A DNA stretch of 64,000 nt, taken from the NCBI RefSeq assembly GCF_026226775.1, contig NZ_JAKKOD010000002.1, positions 1-64,000 on the forward strand. The letters are read 5' to 3'. Position numbers and translations under genes: made by a program. Each line of letters starts with the position of its first letter. Within the stretch, counting starts at the first letter, position 1. Of this stretch, positions 19,934 to 29,542 are shown piece by piece. Origin of the DNA: Avibacterium sp. 21-586. Lineage in GTDB: Bacteria > Pseudomonadota > Gammaproteobacteria > Enterobacterales > Pasteurellaceae. Under the pieces are notes generated by a model, which saw only the letters and a program-made list of their open reading frames with translations, searched no databases and had not been told where the DNA came from.

Positions 19934-22900
19934 ATGCCTAACCATAAATACGAATCCGAGTTTGAACAATCCCTTATTGAATATCTTTCCACAGGAAACA
20001 TTACCACCGCTGATCACTTGCAAGGCTTAAGCCATTATTTAGATTTCCCCAGAAAAACAAGAATTTGGGAATATCTTCCTGACGTGAAAACAACAGAACA
20101 ACTTTGGGATAATTTTAAAGGTATTTTAGAACGTTTGAATAGGCAATCATTAAAATTGCCGTTAAGCGAAAATGAATTTAATCAAGTAAAAACTAAACTG
20201 GCGGAGCAAACTCGCACACCGTTTGACGCGGGTAAATTTCTTTATGGAACCAATGGCGTTTCACAAATCGAGATCGATTTAGACGATGGTCGCCACGTTT
20301 TTTTAACCGTTTTTGATCAAAAACAAGTTGGAGCTGGCAACACGGTTTATCAAATTGTGAATCAAATTGAACGCCCTGCTGTTATCCCTGGTAAACAAAA
20401 TCGTCGTTTTGATGTAACTTTGCTGATCAATGGATTGCCCATTATTCAATTAGAGCTAAAAGCAGATGCGCATTCCGCTGATGAATCGCTCAATCAAATG
20501 GAGCAATATATCAAAGAGCAACAATACCAAGGGATTTTTTCTACGGTACAAATCTTGGTTGGAATGACGCCACATAATGCAAGATATATGGCAAACACCA
20601 CGGCAGATTATTTTAATAAGGATTTTTCCTTTGCTTGGCAAAAACGTAGTGATAACAGTATTGTGCGTTCTTGGAAAGACTTTGCAGACTCAATGCTATC
20701 TATCCCAATGGCACACCAAATGGCAACTAATTATATGATTTTAGACGGTACGCCGAATAAAACAATGCTGAAAGTAATGCGTCCTTACCAAGTTTATGCC
20801 ACGCAGGCGGTCATTGAAGGGATCAATAAAGCCGATTTTGAAATGGGGGATAAAAAAATTGGCTATATTTGGCATACCACAGGCTCGGGAAAAACCATCA
20901 CCAGTTTCAAAACGGCTTGGCTAGCAAGCCGTTTACCAAAAGTAAACAAGGTGGTTTTTGTTGTTGATCGTATCGCGTTAACTAAACAAACCTTTGAAAA
21001 CTACCGCGCTTATGATCCTGACAACAATGATGATGTCGGATCGATTCTTGATACCAATAACACCCGAGATTTACGCAAAAAACTCAAAAGCAATGCAAAT
21101 GGCATTATTATTACCAGTGTACAAAAGCTTGGCAAGCTAGCGAAAAGCCGTGATTTTACCGCCCCCAATAAAAATATCGTTTTTATTGTTGATGAAGCTC
21201 ACCGCTCCACAGCAGGGGAACAGTTTCAACTCATTAAAGATAAATTCAAGCATAGTGTTTGGGTAGGATATACTGGCACCCCAATGTTTGATGGAAAAAC
21301 CACAAAAGAAATTTTTGGTGAATTATTACACGCGTACACGATTAAAGAAGCCATTGCCGATCGCAACGTGCTAGGCTTTAAAGTGGATTTCAAAAGTACC
21401 GTAGATATTCGCGAACTACTTAAACAAAAATACCCAGATTGGTCGGAAGAGAAAATTAATGCTGAGCTTGAAGCGATGCGTAAAGAAGAATTTGATGAAG
21501 CCAAATTCTTAGATAACGATAACAAAAGCACGATCACCAAAGGCGAAAAAGTGGAACGCACGCTCACCCGCAATTTTTATGATGAAAGTGATGAACATAT
21601 CCGCCTTGTGGTTGCTGATATTTTTAAAAATTGGCGTAACCGTTCCAATGATTTCAAATATAACGCCATGTTCACCACTCACGTCAGTGGCACGGGCGCT
21701 AGCACACCACTTGCTTCAAGATACTATCGAGAATTCCAACGTGTAAACAAAGAGCGGTCGGAAAAAGGTGAGTTTACCTTAAAAGTTGCCTTAACTTATA
21801 GCCTTAATACAGAAAACAGCGATGGAATGGCACAAACAAATCAAGCCTTACACGATGCAATCAATGACTACAATGCAATCTTTGGCACAAACTGGGGTTT
21901 AAATACAATTCCAGAATATTTTGATGATCTCAGCTCACGCTTAAATAAAACCGTTTATGATCGAAATTATCTTGATCTGGTCATCGTTGTCGATCAACTA
22001 CTCACCGGCTTTGATGCACCAGGGCTTAACACGCTCTATGTCGATCGTATCCTAAAAGGTGCTGGGCTAGTGCAAGCCTATTCACGCACCAACCGAATCG
22101 CAGACCTGCAAGAAAAACCTTGGGGACAAGTGGTGAACTACCGCTGGCCTGTACAAAATGAACGCCTAATGAATGAAGCACTCGCCGCATACGCAAACAA
22201 AGATTCGGCCAATAAAGTGGAAGAACCCACACCTATCTATGGCGGTGATGATCCAACTCCGCCTTGGCTAGTTAAGCCTTTCAATCAACAGTTAGAAGAA
22301 GTCAAAAAGGTTGTCCAAAAACTTGCTAAATGTACAAAAAACCCAAGCGACGAACCATTTATGCAACTTCCACCTAGCGAAAAAGCGAAAGAAGAAATGC
22401 TAGGACAGCTACGCGAGTTTAATGCTGGCATTACCAAATTAAAACAATATCCTGCTGAGCAAATTGACGGTCATCTTGCAGGGTTTGACTACGACAATCC
22501 AGATGCATTGATTGAAGCACTTGGAATGACTCCAAGCCAATATGAAATGCTCACCACCGTGCTTGCAGGAGAATTAAAACACCATTTAGCCAAGAAAAAG
22601 GATATTCCAATCTCCCAAATTGAGCTGCGAATGACACACATTAAGGACATCAAAGTTGATTATGATTATCTCACCGAATTAGTGAATCAACTTATTGCCC
22701 AAGTACAAGCGGGTGAAACTGAAGCAGCAGAAAAAACGGAAGAAAAAATCCAACAATTTGCCAACGGTATGGAAGATACTTCTTATGCTGAACAAATTCG
22801 CCGCGCAATTCAAGCCATTATGGCTGGCGAGTATCCAGCAGATTCAAGCCAAAAATGGAAAAATATCAGCGTTGCCGAGCTTTCCCACACCATCAGCGCT

Positions 22901-23185
22901 GCAAGCAATATCAGCATTGATCGCAAATTATTAGATTTCCGCAATAAATGGGGCATTACCGATATCATCAATAATGCTCAAATCCGCAATCTTATTGCGA
23001 ACCATCGCTATGGCGAAAAAGATTTGGACGATGATAAAAAACTCACCAATATCATCACAGAAGGCAGCAAAAATTACACCGCACTTGCCACCGATGCACA
23101 CACACAACAATTAACCAACATCAAATACCGCACCGCATTACGTGAAGCGTTTTATCAGTTGGCTGATGGGTTGGTGCAGGATTAG
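19934..23185 (+). CDS. hsdR: Type I restriction enzyme, R subunit
   Basis: HsdR cuts DNA after ATP-driven translocation by the type I complex. The product is 1083 residues from the ATG at 19934 (AAGGA is 6 bases upstream; the ATG at 19928 is too close). The nuclease site is visible as 'RFDVTLL' and 'IQLELKAD' (about 160-178, D...E-x-K). Helicase motifs follow: 'TTGSGKTITS' (about 318), 'IVDEAHRS' (about 420), 'GYTGTPMF', and 'VDQLLTGFDAPGLNTLY' with 'QAYSRTNR'. The C-terminal ~250 residues are the helical and subunit-binding region. The gene order R-accessory-S-M differs from the common R-M-S or M-S-R. Confidence 0.94.
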   Translation: MPNHKYESEFEQSLIEYLSTGNITTADHLQGLSHYLDFPRKTRIWEYLPDVKTTEQLWDNFKGILERLNRQSLKLPLSENEFNQVKTKLAEQTRTPFDAGKFLYGTNGVSQIEIDLDDGRHVFLTVFDQKQVGAGNTVYQIVNQIERPAVIPGKQNRRFDVTLLINGLPIIQLELKADAHSADESLNQMEQYIKEQQYQGIFSTVQILVGMTPHNARYMANTTADYFNKDFSFAWQKRSDNSIVRSWKDFADSMLSIPMAHQMATNYMILDGTPNKTMLKVMRPYQVYATQAVIEGINKADFEMGDKKIGYIWHTTGSGKTITSFKTAWLASRLPKVNKVVFVVDRIALTKQTFENYRAYDPDNNDDVGSILDTNNTRDLRKKLKSNANGIIITSVQKLGKLAKSRDFTAPNKNIVFIVDEAHRSTAGEQFQLIKDKFKHSVWVGYTGTPMFDGKTTKEIFGELLHAYTIKEAIADRNVLGFKVDFKSTVDIRELLKQKYPDWSEEKINAELEAMRKEEFDEAKFLDNDNKSTITKGEKVERTLTRNFYDESDEHIRLVVADIFKNWRNRSNDFKYNAMFTTHVSGTGASTPLASRYYREFQRVNKERSEKGEFTLKVALTYSLNTENSDGMAQTNQALHDAINDYNAIFGTNWGLNTIPEYFDDLSSRLNKTVYDRNYLDLVIVVDQLLTGFDAPGLNTLYVDRILKGAGLVQAYSRTNRIADLQEKPWGQVVNYRWPVQNERLMNEALAAYANKDSANKVEEPTPIYGGDDPTPPWLVKPFNQQLEEVKKVVQKLAKCTKNPSDEPFMQLPPSEKAKEEMLGQLREFNAGITKLKQYPAEQIDGHLAGFDYDNPDALIEALGMTPSQYEMLTTVLAGELKHHLAKKKDIPISQIELRMTHIKDIKVDYDYLTELVNQLIAQVQAGETEAAEKTEEKIQQFANGMEDTSYAEQIRRAIQAIMAGEYPADSSQKWKNISVAELSHTISAASNISIDRKLLDFRNKWGITDIINNAQIRNLIANHRYGEKDLDDDKKLTNIITEGSKNYTALATDAHTQQLTNIKYRTALREAFYQLADGLVQD

Positions 23186-23200
23186 AACAAGGAGTTTCAA

Positions 23201-24043
23201 ATGAATAATATCCAAACTTTACAAACTTTGTTTGAACAAGCCGTACAAAAAATTGATTCAGAGAATATTGAATTCTGGTTCGCTCGCGATTTACAAACGC
23301 TTTTGGGGTATGAACGCTGGGAGAATTTTAAAACAGCTATCAATCGGGCAGTAGAAGCCTGTAAAAATGCAGGAAATAATCCCATGGATCATTTTCGTGG
23401 CGTCACGAAAATGATCGAGATAGGAAAGGGAGGTAAGCGTGAAATTGAAGATCTTATGCTAACTCGCTACGCCTGTTATCTTATTGCTCAAAATGGTGAT
23501 CCTCGCAAGCCAGAAATCGCTTTTGCGCAAAGTTATTTTGCTGTTCAAACACGCAAGCAAGAGCTTATTGAACAAAGAATGCAAGTACAATCTCGTTTAG
23601 AAGCACGAGAGCGATTAAAAACGTCAGAAAAAATACTTTCACAAAATATTTATGAACGTGGTGTTGATGAAAAAGGGTTTGGGCGCATCCGTTCTCATGG
23701 CGATCATGCATTATTTGGTTATACCACTCAACAAATGAAAGAACGCTATGGTATCACAAAAACTCGCCCTCTTGCGGATTTTCTACCAACACTAACCATT
23801 GCTGCTAAAAATTTAGCAACAGAAATGACAAACCACAATACACAGCAAGCCAATTTACAAGGTGAAAAAGCCATTACAGAAGAGCATATACAAAACAACA
23901 GAACCATACGCAATATGCTGGGTGAACGAGGGATTCAGCCTGAAAATCTTCCTCCTGAAGAAGACTTGAAGAAAATAGAACGACAAGTTAAAGCAGAAGA
24001 AAAGAAGCTGGCGAGTAAAACAGGCAAGTTACCAAATAAATAA
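23201..24043 (+). CDS. dinD: DNA damage-inducible protein D
   Basis: This encodes 280 residues matching DinD. It has a Bro-N-like start ('[20 protein letters not shown]'), '[17 protein letters not shown]' and '[20 protein letters not shown]', then a helical C-terminal half. In E. coli, DinD is SOS-induced and interferes with RecA filaments. It has a strong ribosome site (AAGGAG) and lies 15 bases after hsdR. I see no LexA-type box next to it, so here it is probably expressed with the restriction operon. It may limit RecA or tune the damage response during restriction, which is inference. Confidence 0.88.
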   Translation: MNNIQTLQTLFEQAVQKIDSENIEFWFARDLQTLLGYERWENFKTAINRAVEACKNAGNNPMDHFRGVTKMIEIGKGGKREIEDLMLTRYACYLIAQNGDPRKPEIAFAQSYFAVQTRKQELIEQRMQVQSRLEARERLKTSEKILSQNIYERGVDEKGFGRIRSHGDHALFGYTTQQMKERYGITKTRPLADFLPTLTIAAKNLATEMTNHNTQQANLQGEKAITEEHIQNNRTIRNMLGERGIQPENLPPEEDLKKIERQVKAEEKKLASKTGKLPNK

Positions 24044-24058
24044 AATTGGAATCATAGT

Positions 24059-24937
24059 ATGACGAATAAACACCCCAAAACCCTACAAATTTTCCTGCCG
24101 ACCGGTGAGCCGCAGGGGATTCGTATCATAGAAGAAAGCACGTCGATTATGCGTGTGATTGAAGTACCACGCCGTGATTTAGCCACATTTTTAAAAATGG
24201 AAGAATCCGCCCAAGTGGGAGTGTATTTTCTCATCGGTGGTGCGGATAATGATGAAGTCTATATCGGGCAATCTGGCGAGGTAGGGAAACGCATTGAACG
24301 GCACCATATCGAAGATAAAAAAGATTGGTCGCGTGCGTTGGTGCTGATTTCTCTCACACAAAATCTCACTCAAACTCACGCTCTGTATTTGGAATGGCTT
24401 GCTATTGAAAAAGCCAAATCCTGCCAGCGTTTTAGCCTTTCTAATGGTAATAAAGGGCAGAAAACGCACACCCCGCCACCATTGAAAGCAGCTTGTGAAA
24501 CAATGTTTGAAATTGCGGATTTATTGCTTTCCACTTTGGGTTACCCAATTTTTGAGCCATTACGCAAAGCACAATCAGAAACCAAAAAAGAAATGCTTTT
24601 CTACTGTCCACGCAATGGCATACAAGCTCAAGCAATTTATACTCAAGATGGTATGATCGTATTGAAAGGCTCAAATTTCCCCTATATTGAGAAATCAAAT
24701 GCCCCCAACTATCGTCTGAGAACTATTGCACAATGTGATGAACTGATTGAAAAAGGCATACTCACCTTAGACAAAGAGCGGTGCTTTTTTAGCAAAGATT
24801 TTCGCTTTAATAGCCCAAGCACCGCAGCATCTTTACTGATCTTAGGCAATGCCAATGGCTGGACGGAATTTAAAACCGCAGAAGGCAAAACCTTAAAAGA
24901 AATTTATGCAAGTGAAACGGAAGCCCTAAATGAATAA
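24059..24937 (+). CDS. GIY-YIG nuclease family protein with DUF4357-like C-terminus
   Basis: This encodes 292 residues. At about 55-85 it has 'GVYFLIGGADNDEVYIGQSG' followed by 'VGKRIERH', the two-part GIY-YIG core with the conserved arginine. The C-terminal part ('MIVLKGSNFPYIEKSNAP', 'SPSTAASLLILGNANGW') resembles DUF4357, seen in proteins of restriction islands. It starts 15 bases after dinD and overlaps rhuM by 8 bases. Function in the operon is unknown; a second nuclease activity is plausible. Confidence 0.7.
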   Translation: MTNKHPKTLQIFLPTGEPQGIRIIEESTSIMRVIEVPRRDLATFLKMEESAQVGVYFLIGGADNDEVYIGQSGEVGKRIERHHIEDKKDWSRALVLISLTQNLTQTHALYLEWLAIEKAKSCQRFSLSNGNKGQKTHTPPPLKAACETMFEIADLLLSTLGYPIFEPLRKAQSETKKEMLFYCPRNGIQAQAIYTQDGMIVLKGSNFPYIEKSNAPNYRLRTIAQCDELIEKGILTLDKERCFFSKDFRFNSPSTAASLLILGNANGWTEFKTAEGKTLKEIYASETEALNE

Positions 24938-25934
24938 TCCAATTATCATCTACAACACCGAGGACGGCAAAACCAAAGTCTCGCTTTATACCCAAGATGG
25001 TACGGTGTGGCTGAATCAAAATCAATTGGCGGAACTTTTTGCCACCTCAGTAAGCAATATCAATAAACATATTGCTAACATATTGAAAGAGGGAGAATTA
25101 TCAGAAAATTCAGTTATTGAGTATTTCTCAATAACTGCCGCTGATGGCAAAAATTATAATGTGGCATTTTATCGCTTAGAAATGATTTTGGCGATTGGGT
25201 TTCGGGTGCGGAGTAAACGGGGAACGCAGTTTCGTCAATGGGCAAATACCCAGCTTGCTGAGTTAATGAAAAAAGGCTTTGTAATGGATGATGAACGCCT
25301 GAAAAACCCTGACGGTCGTCCTGATTATTTTGATGAACTCTTGGAGCGAGTGCGAGACATTCGTGCCAGTGAAAAGCGTTTTTACCAAAAAGTGCGGGAA
25401 CTTTTCGCTCTTTCTAGCGATTATGATGGCAGCGACAAAGCCACGCAAATGTTTTTTGCTGAAACACAAAATAAACTGATTTACGCCGTTACTCAGCAAA
25501 CCGCAGCGGAACTCATTGTGAACCGAGCCGATGCCAATGCCCCCAATATGGCACTGACCAGCTGGCAAGGCAGCAAAGTACGTAAACAAGATATTTTCAC
25601 GGCAAAAAATTACCTAAGTGCCGATGAAATCGACAGTTTAAATCGTCTTGTAGTGATTTTTTTGGAAAGTGCCGAGCTACGCGTGAAAAATCGCCAAGAT
25701 CTCACCTTAGATTATTGGCGTAATAATGTAGATGCGTTGCTCACCTTTAATGATAAACCTCTGCTCAAAACAGCAGGTAAAATTACTCACAAACAAATGG
25801 AGGAAAAAGTGCGGTCAATTTATGACGAATTTTCACAAAAACGTAAACAAGCAGAGGCATTGCAAGCCGATAAGGAGGATGAAAATGACAGTTTTGTGCA
25901 GATTACAACGCAAATTAAGGAGCTAACACAATGA
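24930..25934 (+). CDS. rhuM: RhuM family protein
   Basis: This encodes 334 residues matching the RhuM family named from a Salmonella pathogenicity island. Signatures are 'VWLNQNQLAELFATSVSNIN', 'FYRLEMILAIGFRVRSKRGT', 'FRQWANTQL' and a C-terminal 'FTAKNYLSADEIDSLNRLV'. The N-terminal part looks like a DNA-binding helix-turn-helix. No biochemical role is established to my knowledge, but the family often sits in type I restriction operons. It overlaps the previous gene by 8 bases and hsdS by 4 (ATGA), so it is embedded in the translation chain. It carries an uptake signal near 25806. Confidence 0.82.
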   Translation: MNNPIIIYNTEDGKTKVSLYTQDGTVWLNQNQLAELFATSVSNINKHIANILKEGELSENSVIEYFSITAADGKNYNVAFYRLEMILAIGFRVRSKRGTQFRQWANTQLAELMKKGFVMDDERLKNPDGRPDYFDELLERVRDIRASEKRFYQKVRELFALSSDYDGSDKATQMFFAETQNKLIYAVTQQTAAELIVNRADANAPNMALTSWQGSKVRKQDIFTAKNYLSADEIDSLNRLVVIFLESAELRVKNRQDLTLDYWRNNVDALLTFNDKPLLKTAGKITHKQMEEKVRSIYDEFSQKRKQAEALQADKEDENDSFVQITTQIKELTQ

Positions 25935-27190
25935 GCAATATACCAAAATTAAGATTTCCCGAATTCACGGACGCTTGGGAAAAGTGCAAGCTGGAAAGTC
26001 TGGGCAAAATTTTGACAGGCAATACACCAAAAACAAAAGAAAAAGAGAATTGGACTATAGAGGGGGAGGGATATATTTGGATTACACCAACAGATATAGA
26101 TGGTTTATTAACTTCAAAATCAGCCCGAAATCTAACAGAAACGGGCTGGAAAAAATCTAGACAATTACCCCCAAATTCAGTGCTAATTACAAGCATTGCA
26201 TCTATTGGTAAAAATACAATAAATACTGTTCCAGCAGCATTTAATCAACAAATTAATGCCATTATTCCTGAAAATAATGACGCTTATTTCATACTTTCAG
26301 CAATGGTTAATTGTGAGCAGGATTTTGCAGAATTGGCTGGGCAAACAGCTGTTCCAATTATTAATAAGACAACATTTTCAGAATTTGAAATTTTTACTCC
26401 CACCCTCCCCGAACAACAAAAAATCGGCGCGCTTTTCAGACGGCTGGATCGCCTTATTACTCTTCATAAGCGTAAGTGGGACGATGTAATTTTGCTAAAA
26501 AAAGCGTTTTTGCAAAAAATGTTCCCGAAAAATGGATCAGATTTTCCAGAAATTCGTTTTTCTGAATTTACTGACGCTTGGGAAAAGTGCAAGTTCAAAA
26601 ATTTCTTTAATAAATCTATTTCTAACAATACGCTATCAAGAAGTCAATTAACTTTGAAAGAGGGAATGATACATAATATTCATTATGGCGATATATTGAT
26701 TAAATATGGTTCAATAGTTGATTTGAATAATGATAAAGACATAATTCCCTATATTTCTAATGCAGGAGAAGATGATTATGTAGGTAAATTTCTAAGAAAT
26801 GGTGATATTGTGATTGCTGATACTGCTGAAGATAATAGCGTTGGCAAAGCCATAGAAATCATAAACTTAGACAATAAGCCTATTGTTGCAGGTTTACATA
26901 CTATGGCATTTAGATCACAAACTCGCATAGCCCCTTATTTTATGGGATATTATTTGAACTCCAATTCTTATCGTTCACAGCTTAGGAAATTATTTCAAGG
27001 CATTAAAGTCCTATCTATTAGTAAATCAAATATATCAGAGACTTTCATATCATATCCCAGTAATAAAAGCGAACAACAAAAAATCGGTAATCTGTTTAAA
27101 CAGCTAGATCGGCTTATTACTCTTCATAAGCGACAGCACGAGCATTATCAGCTTTTGAAAAAAGCCTTATTACAGCAAATGTTTGTTTAA
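25931..27190 (+). CDS. hsdS: Type I restriction enzyme, S subunit (expressed copy)
   Basis: HsdS gives the enzyme its DNA specificity through two target-recognition domains. The 419 residues read: conserved 'RFPEFTDAWEKCK', recognition domain 1 (about 20-155), spacer 'LPEQQKIGALFRRLDRLITL', then a second 'FTDAWEKCK' near 214, recognition domain 2, and 'EQQKIGNLFKQLDRLITLHK'. The two halves thus share both borders at DNA level (the 20-mers at 25971, 26574, 26453 and 27113). The same borders flank two silent cassettes downstream, and domain 1 is duplicated exactly at 28920-29419. It overlaps rhuM by 4 bases and precedes hsdM by 35. Confidence 0.95.
   Translation: MSNIPKLRFPEFTDAWEKCKLESLGKILTGNTPKTKEKENWTIEGEGYIWITPTDIDGLLTSKSARNLTETGWKKSRQLPPNSVLITSIASIGKNTINTVPAAFNQQINAIIPENNDAYFILSAMVNCEQDFAELAGQTAVPIINKTTFSEFEIFTPTLPEQQKIGALFRRLDRLITLHKRKWDDVILLKKAFLQKMFPKNGSDFPEIRFSEFTDAWEKCKFKNFFNKSISNNTLSRSQLTLKEGMIHNIHYGDILIKYGSIVDLNNDKDIIPYISNAGEDDYVGKFLRNGDIVIADTAEDNSVGKAIEIINLDNKPIVAGLHTMAFRSQTRIAPYFMGYYLNSNSYRSQLRKLFQGIKVLSISKSNISETFISYPSNKSEQQKIGNLFKQLDRLITLHKRQHEHYQLLKKALLQQMFV
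25971..25990. repeat. 20-bp cassette-border repeats of the hsdS locus
   Basis: The left border acgcttgggaaaagtgcaag occurs at 25971-25990, 26574-26593 and 28920-28939, and inverted at 31033-31052. The right border cttattactcttcataagcg occurs at 26453-26472 and 27113-27132, as 18 matching bases at 29402-29419, and inverted at 30533-30552. A second shared stretch, gaacaacaaaaaatcgg, lies about 40 bases inside each right border. The borders encode the conserved AWEKCK and LITLHK segments, so exchange keeps the frame. Confidence 0.95.
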
Positions 27191-27225
27191 GTTTTAAGTT
27201 AAATAATTTATTTTACGGAGTTTTT

Positions 27226-28824
27226 ATGACAACTATCTCAAATATCACCAACCAAATTTGGGCAATGGCAAATGACTTACGCGGCAATATGGATGCCTCA
27301 GAATATAAAAATTATATTTTAGGTTTTATTTTCTACCGCTATCTTTCTGAACATCAAGAAGCTTATTTGCTTGAGAATGGGATTATTACGCCCAAATCAC
27401 ACCAAAGTGCCAATGACGCCTATTTCGAAGCCGTACAACAAGATGGCTTAGAAGATTATTTAAATGATATTGCAAACACCTTGGGTTATGCCATTGCACC
27501 TGCGGATACTTGGGCCACGTTAATCCAAAAAATTGAGCAAAATCAGATTGTTCCAAGTGATTATCAGGCACTTATTGATAATTTTAATCGCAATAGTGAA
27601 ATTAACCCTGAAGCACAAAAAGATTTCCGCGGCATATTTAGTGATCTTAATTTAAGTGATTCTCGCCTTGGCACTAACACTAATGACCGCACCAAAGCGT
27701 TAGATAAAGTAGTGCGGTTGGTTAATGAAGTGCAGTACAAAGACGATAACGGCAGAGATATTTTAGGCGAAATTTATGAAGAACTGATCGGCAAATTCGC
27801 TGCAAATGCGGGCAAAAAAGGTGGTGAGTTTTACACCCCTCACGCCGTCAGCCAAATTCTCGCTAGAATTGTCACTCAAGATGCCAAAACAGACGATGTG
27901 TTCACGGTTTACGACCCAACTTGTGGCTCGGGTTCTTTATTGCTTACTGTAGGAAATGCCTTACCAAATGGCAAAAAAGAGGGCGCAATCAAGTATTACG
28001 GACAAGAACTTTCCACCACTACTTACAACTTGGCAAGAATGAACTTAATGATGCACGGCGTCAGTTTTGCCAATATGACATTATCTAACGCCAATACGCT
28101 AGAATCCGACTGGCCAGACGGCTTAGATAAAGACGGCATCGACCACCCACGCAGCTTTGATGCGGTGGTCGCCAACCCTCCTTATTCTACCAACTGGGAT
28201 AACGCTGAGCGTAAATTAAAAGATCCCCGTTTTTCCGAATACGGCAAACTTGCACCAAAATCTAAAGCGGATTTTGCCTTTATTTTACACAGTCTGTACC
28301 ACTTAAAAAACAATGGCACAATGGCAATCGTATTACCACACGGCGTATTATTCCGCGGCGCAGCAGAAGGACATATTCGCAAGATATTGCTTGAGAAAAA
28401 CTATATTGATGCGGTCATTGGTTTACCGGCAAATTTATTTTTTAGGGCAGCTATCCCAACTTGTATTTTAGTGTTCAAAAAAGACCGCATTTCTCGCGAT
28501 ATTTTATTTATTGATGCCAGCCAACACTTTGAGAAAGGCAAAAATCAAAACCATCTCAGCGAACAGCACATTAACGCTATTGTAGAGGCTTATCAAAAAC
28601 GCGAAAATATTGAGAAATTCGCCCAACTTGCCACCCTAGAAGAAGTGCAAGCCAATGAATACAATCTCAATATTCCTCGCTATGTAGATACTTTTGAGGC
28701 TGAAGAAGAAATCGATCTTGATGAAGTGCTTGCCAAAATTGCTGAAGATAAAGCAGAAATTGCTCAACTTGAAGCCGAAATCAACGAGCAGTTAAATATT
28801 CTTGGGGTCAAATCAATACTTTAA
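27226..28824 (+). CDS. hsdM: Type I restriction enzyme, M subunit
   Basis: HsdM methylates adenine at N6 using S-adenosylmethionine and with HsdS protects the host sites. The 532 residues show an N-terminal helical HsdM domain, 'EFYTPHAVSQI' (about 201), SAM motif I 'YDPTCGSGSLLL' (about 229), and catalytic 'VVANPPYSTNWD' (NPPY at 317-320). Length is normal. A good ribosome site (ACGGAG) lies ahead. It is the last expressed gene of the operon and ends just before a strong terminator. Confidence 0.95.
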   Translation: MTTISNITNQIWAMANDLRGNMDASEYKNYILGFIFYRYLSEHQEAYLLENGIITPKSHQSANDAYFEAVQQDGLEDYLNDIANTLGYAIAPADTWATLIQKIEQNQIVPSDYQALIDNFNRNSEINPEAQKDFRGIFSDLNLSDSRLGTNTNDRTKALDKVVRLVNEVQYKDDNGRDILGEIYEELIGKFAANAGKKGGEFYTPHAVSQILARIVTQDAKTDDVFTVYDPTCGSGSLLLTVGNALPNGKKEGAIKYYGQELSTTTYNLARMNLMMHGVSFANMTLSNANTLESDWPDGLDKDGIDHPRSFDAVVANPPYSTNWDNAERKLKDPRFSEYGKLAPKSKADFAFILHSLYHLKNNGTMAIVLPHGVLFRGAAEGHIRKILLEKNYIDAVIGLPANLFFRAAIPTCILVFKKDRISRDILFIDASQHFEKGKNQNHLSEQHINAIVEAYQKRENIEKFAQLATLEEVQANEYNLNIPRYVDTFEAEEEIDLDEVLAKIAEDKAEIAQLEAEINEQLNILGVKSIL

Positions 28825-28867
28825 TTGATTGATTTATAAATAGAATTTTCGTTTTCATTATTATTTA

Positions 28868-28903
28868 AAAGCCATTTAGCCAATTATTCTAAATGGCTTT
28901 TTT
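28868..28903 (+). terminator. Terminator after hsdM
   Basis: A 12-base perfect stem (AAAGCCATTTAG with CTAAATGGCTTT) with a 9-base loop is followed by a T run. It separates the expressed operon from the silent cassette that begins 17 bases later, so the cassette should not be read through. Confidence 0.9.
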
Positions 28904-28919
28904 ATCACCCAAAATCCTT

Positions 28920-29422
28920 ACGCTTGGGAAAAGTGCAAGCTGGAAAGTCTGGGCAAAATTTTGACAGGCAATACACCAAAAACAAAAGAAAAAGAGAATT
29001 GGACTATAGAGGGGGAGGGATATATTTGGATTACACCAACAGATATAGATGGTTTATTAACTTCAAAATCAGCCCGAAATCTAACAGAAACGGGCTGGAA
29101 AAAATCTAGACAATTACCCCCAAATTCAGTGCTAATTACAAGCATTGCATCTATTGGTAAAAATACAATAAATACTGTTCCAGCAGCATTTAATCAACAA
29201 ATTAATGCCATTATTCCTGAAAATAATGACGCTTATTTCATACTTTCAGCAATGGTTAATTGTGAGCAGGATTTTGCAGAATTGGCTGGGCAAACAGCTG
29301 TTCCAATTATTAATAAGACAACATTTTCAGAATTTGAAATTTTTACTCCCACCCTCCCCGAACAACAAAAAATCGGCGCGCTTTTCAGACGGCTGGATCG
29401 CCTTATTACTCTTCATAAGTGA
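28920..29422 (+). pseudogene. Silent hsdS cassette 1, duplicate of recognition domain 1
   Basis: These 500 bases match 25971-26470 of the expressed hsdS, as far as I can compare, without any difference. The reading frame (YAWEKCKLES...LITLHK) is open from the border repeat to a TGA at 29420-29422 but has no start codon, ribosome site or promoter, and a terminator stands in front. It is a storage copy, or the leftover of a copying event. Any ATG inside the frame would begin within the recognition domain. Confidence 0.85.
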
Positions 29423-29542
29423 TAGCCATTAGAAAAAGTATAATAAAAACAAAGTGAAAATCTTGCAAAATAGAAAAAATCGCTGAATAGTTCTCACGTT
29501 GTATTGTGTGATTTTCAACCTAATAATACGGAGGACATCTCT

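Noticed and set aside
28924..29432. Alternative-frame ORFs in silent cassette 1
   Set aside because: They also occur in the expressed hsdS at the same offsets and are shadows. The real frame has no start codon here.
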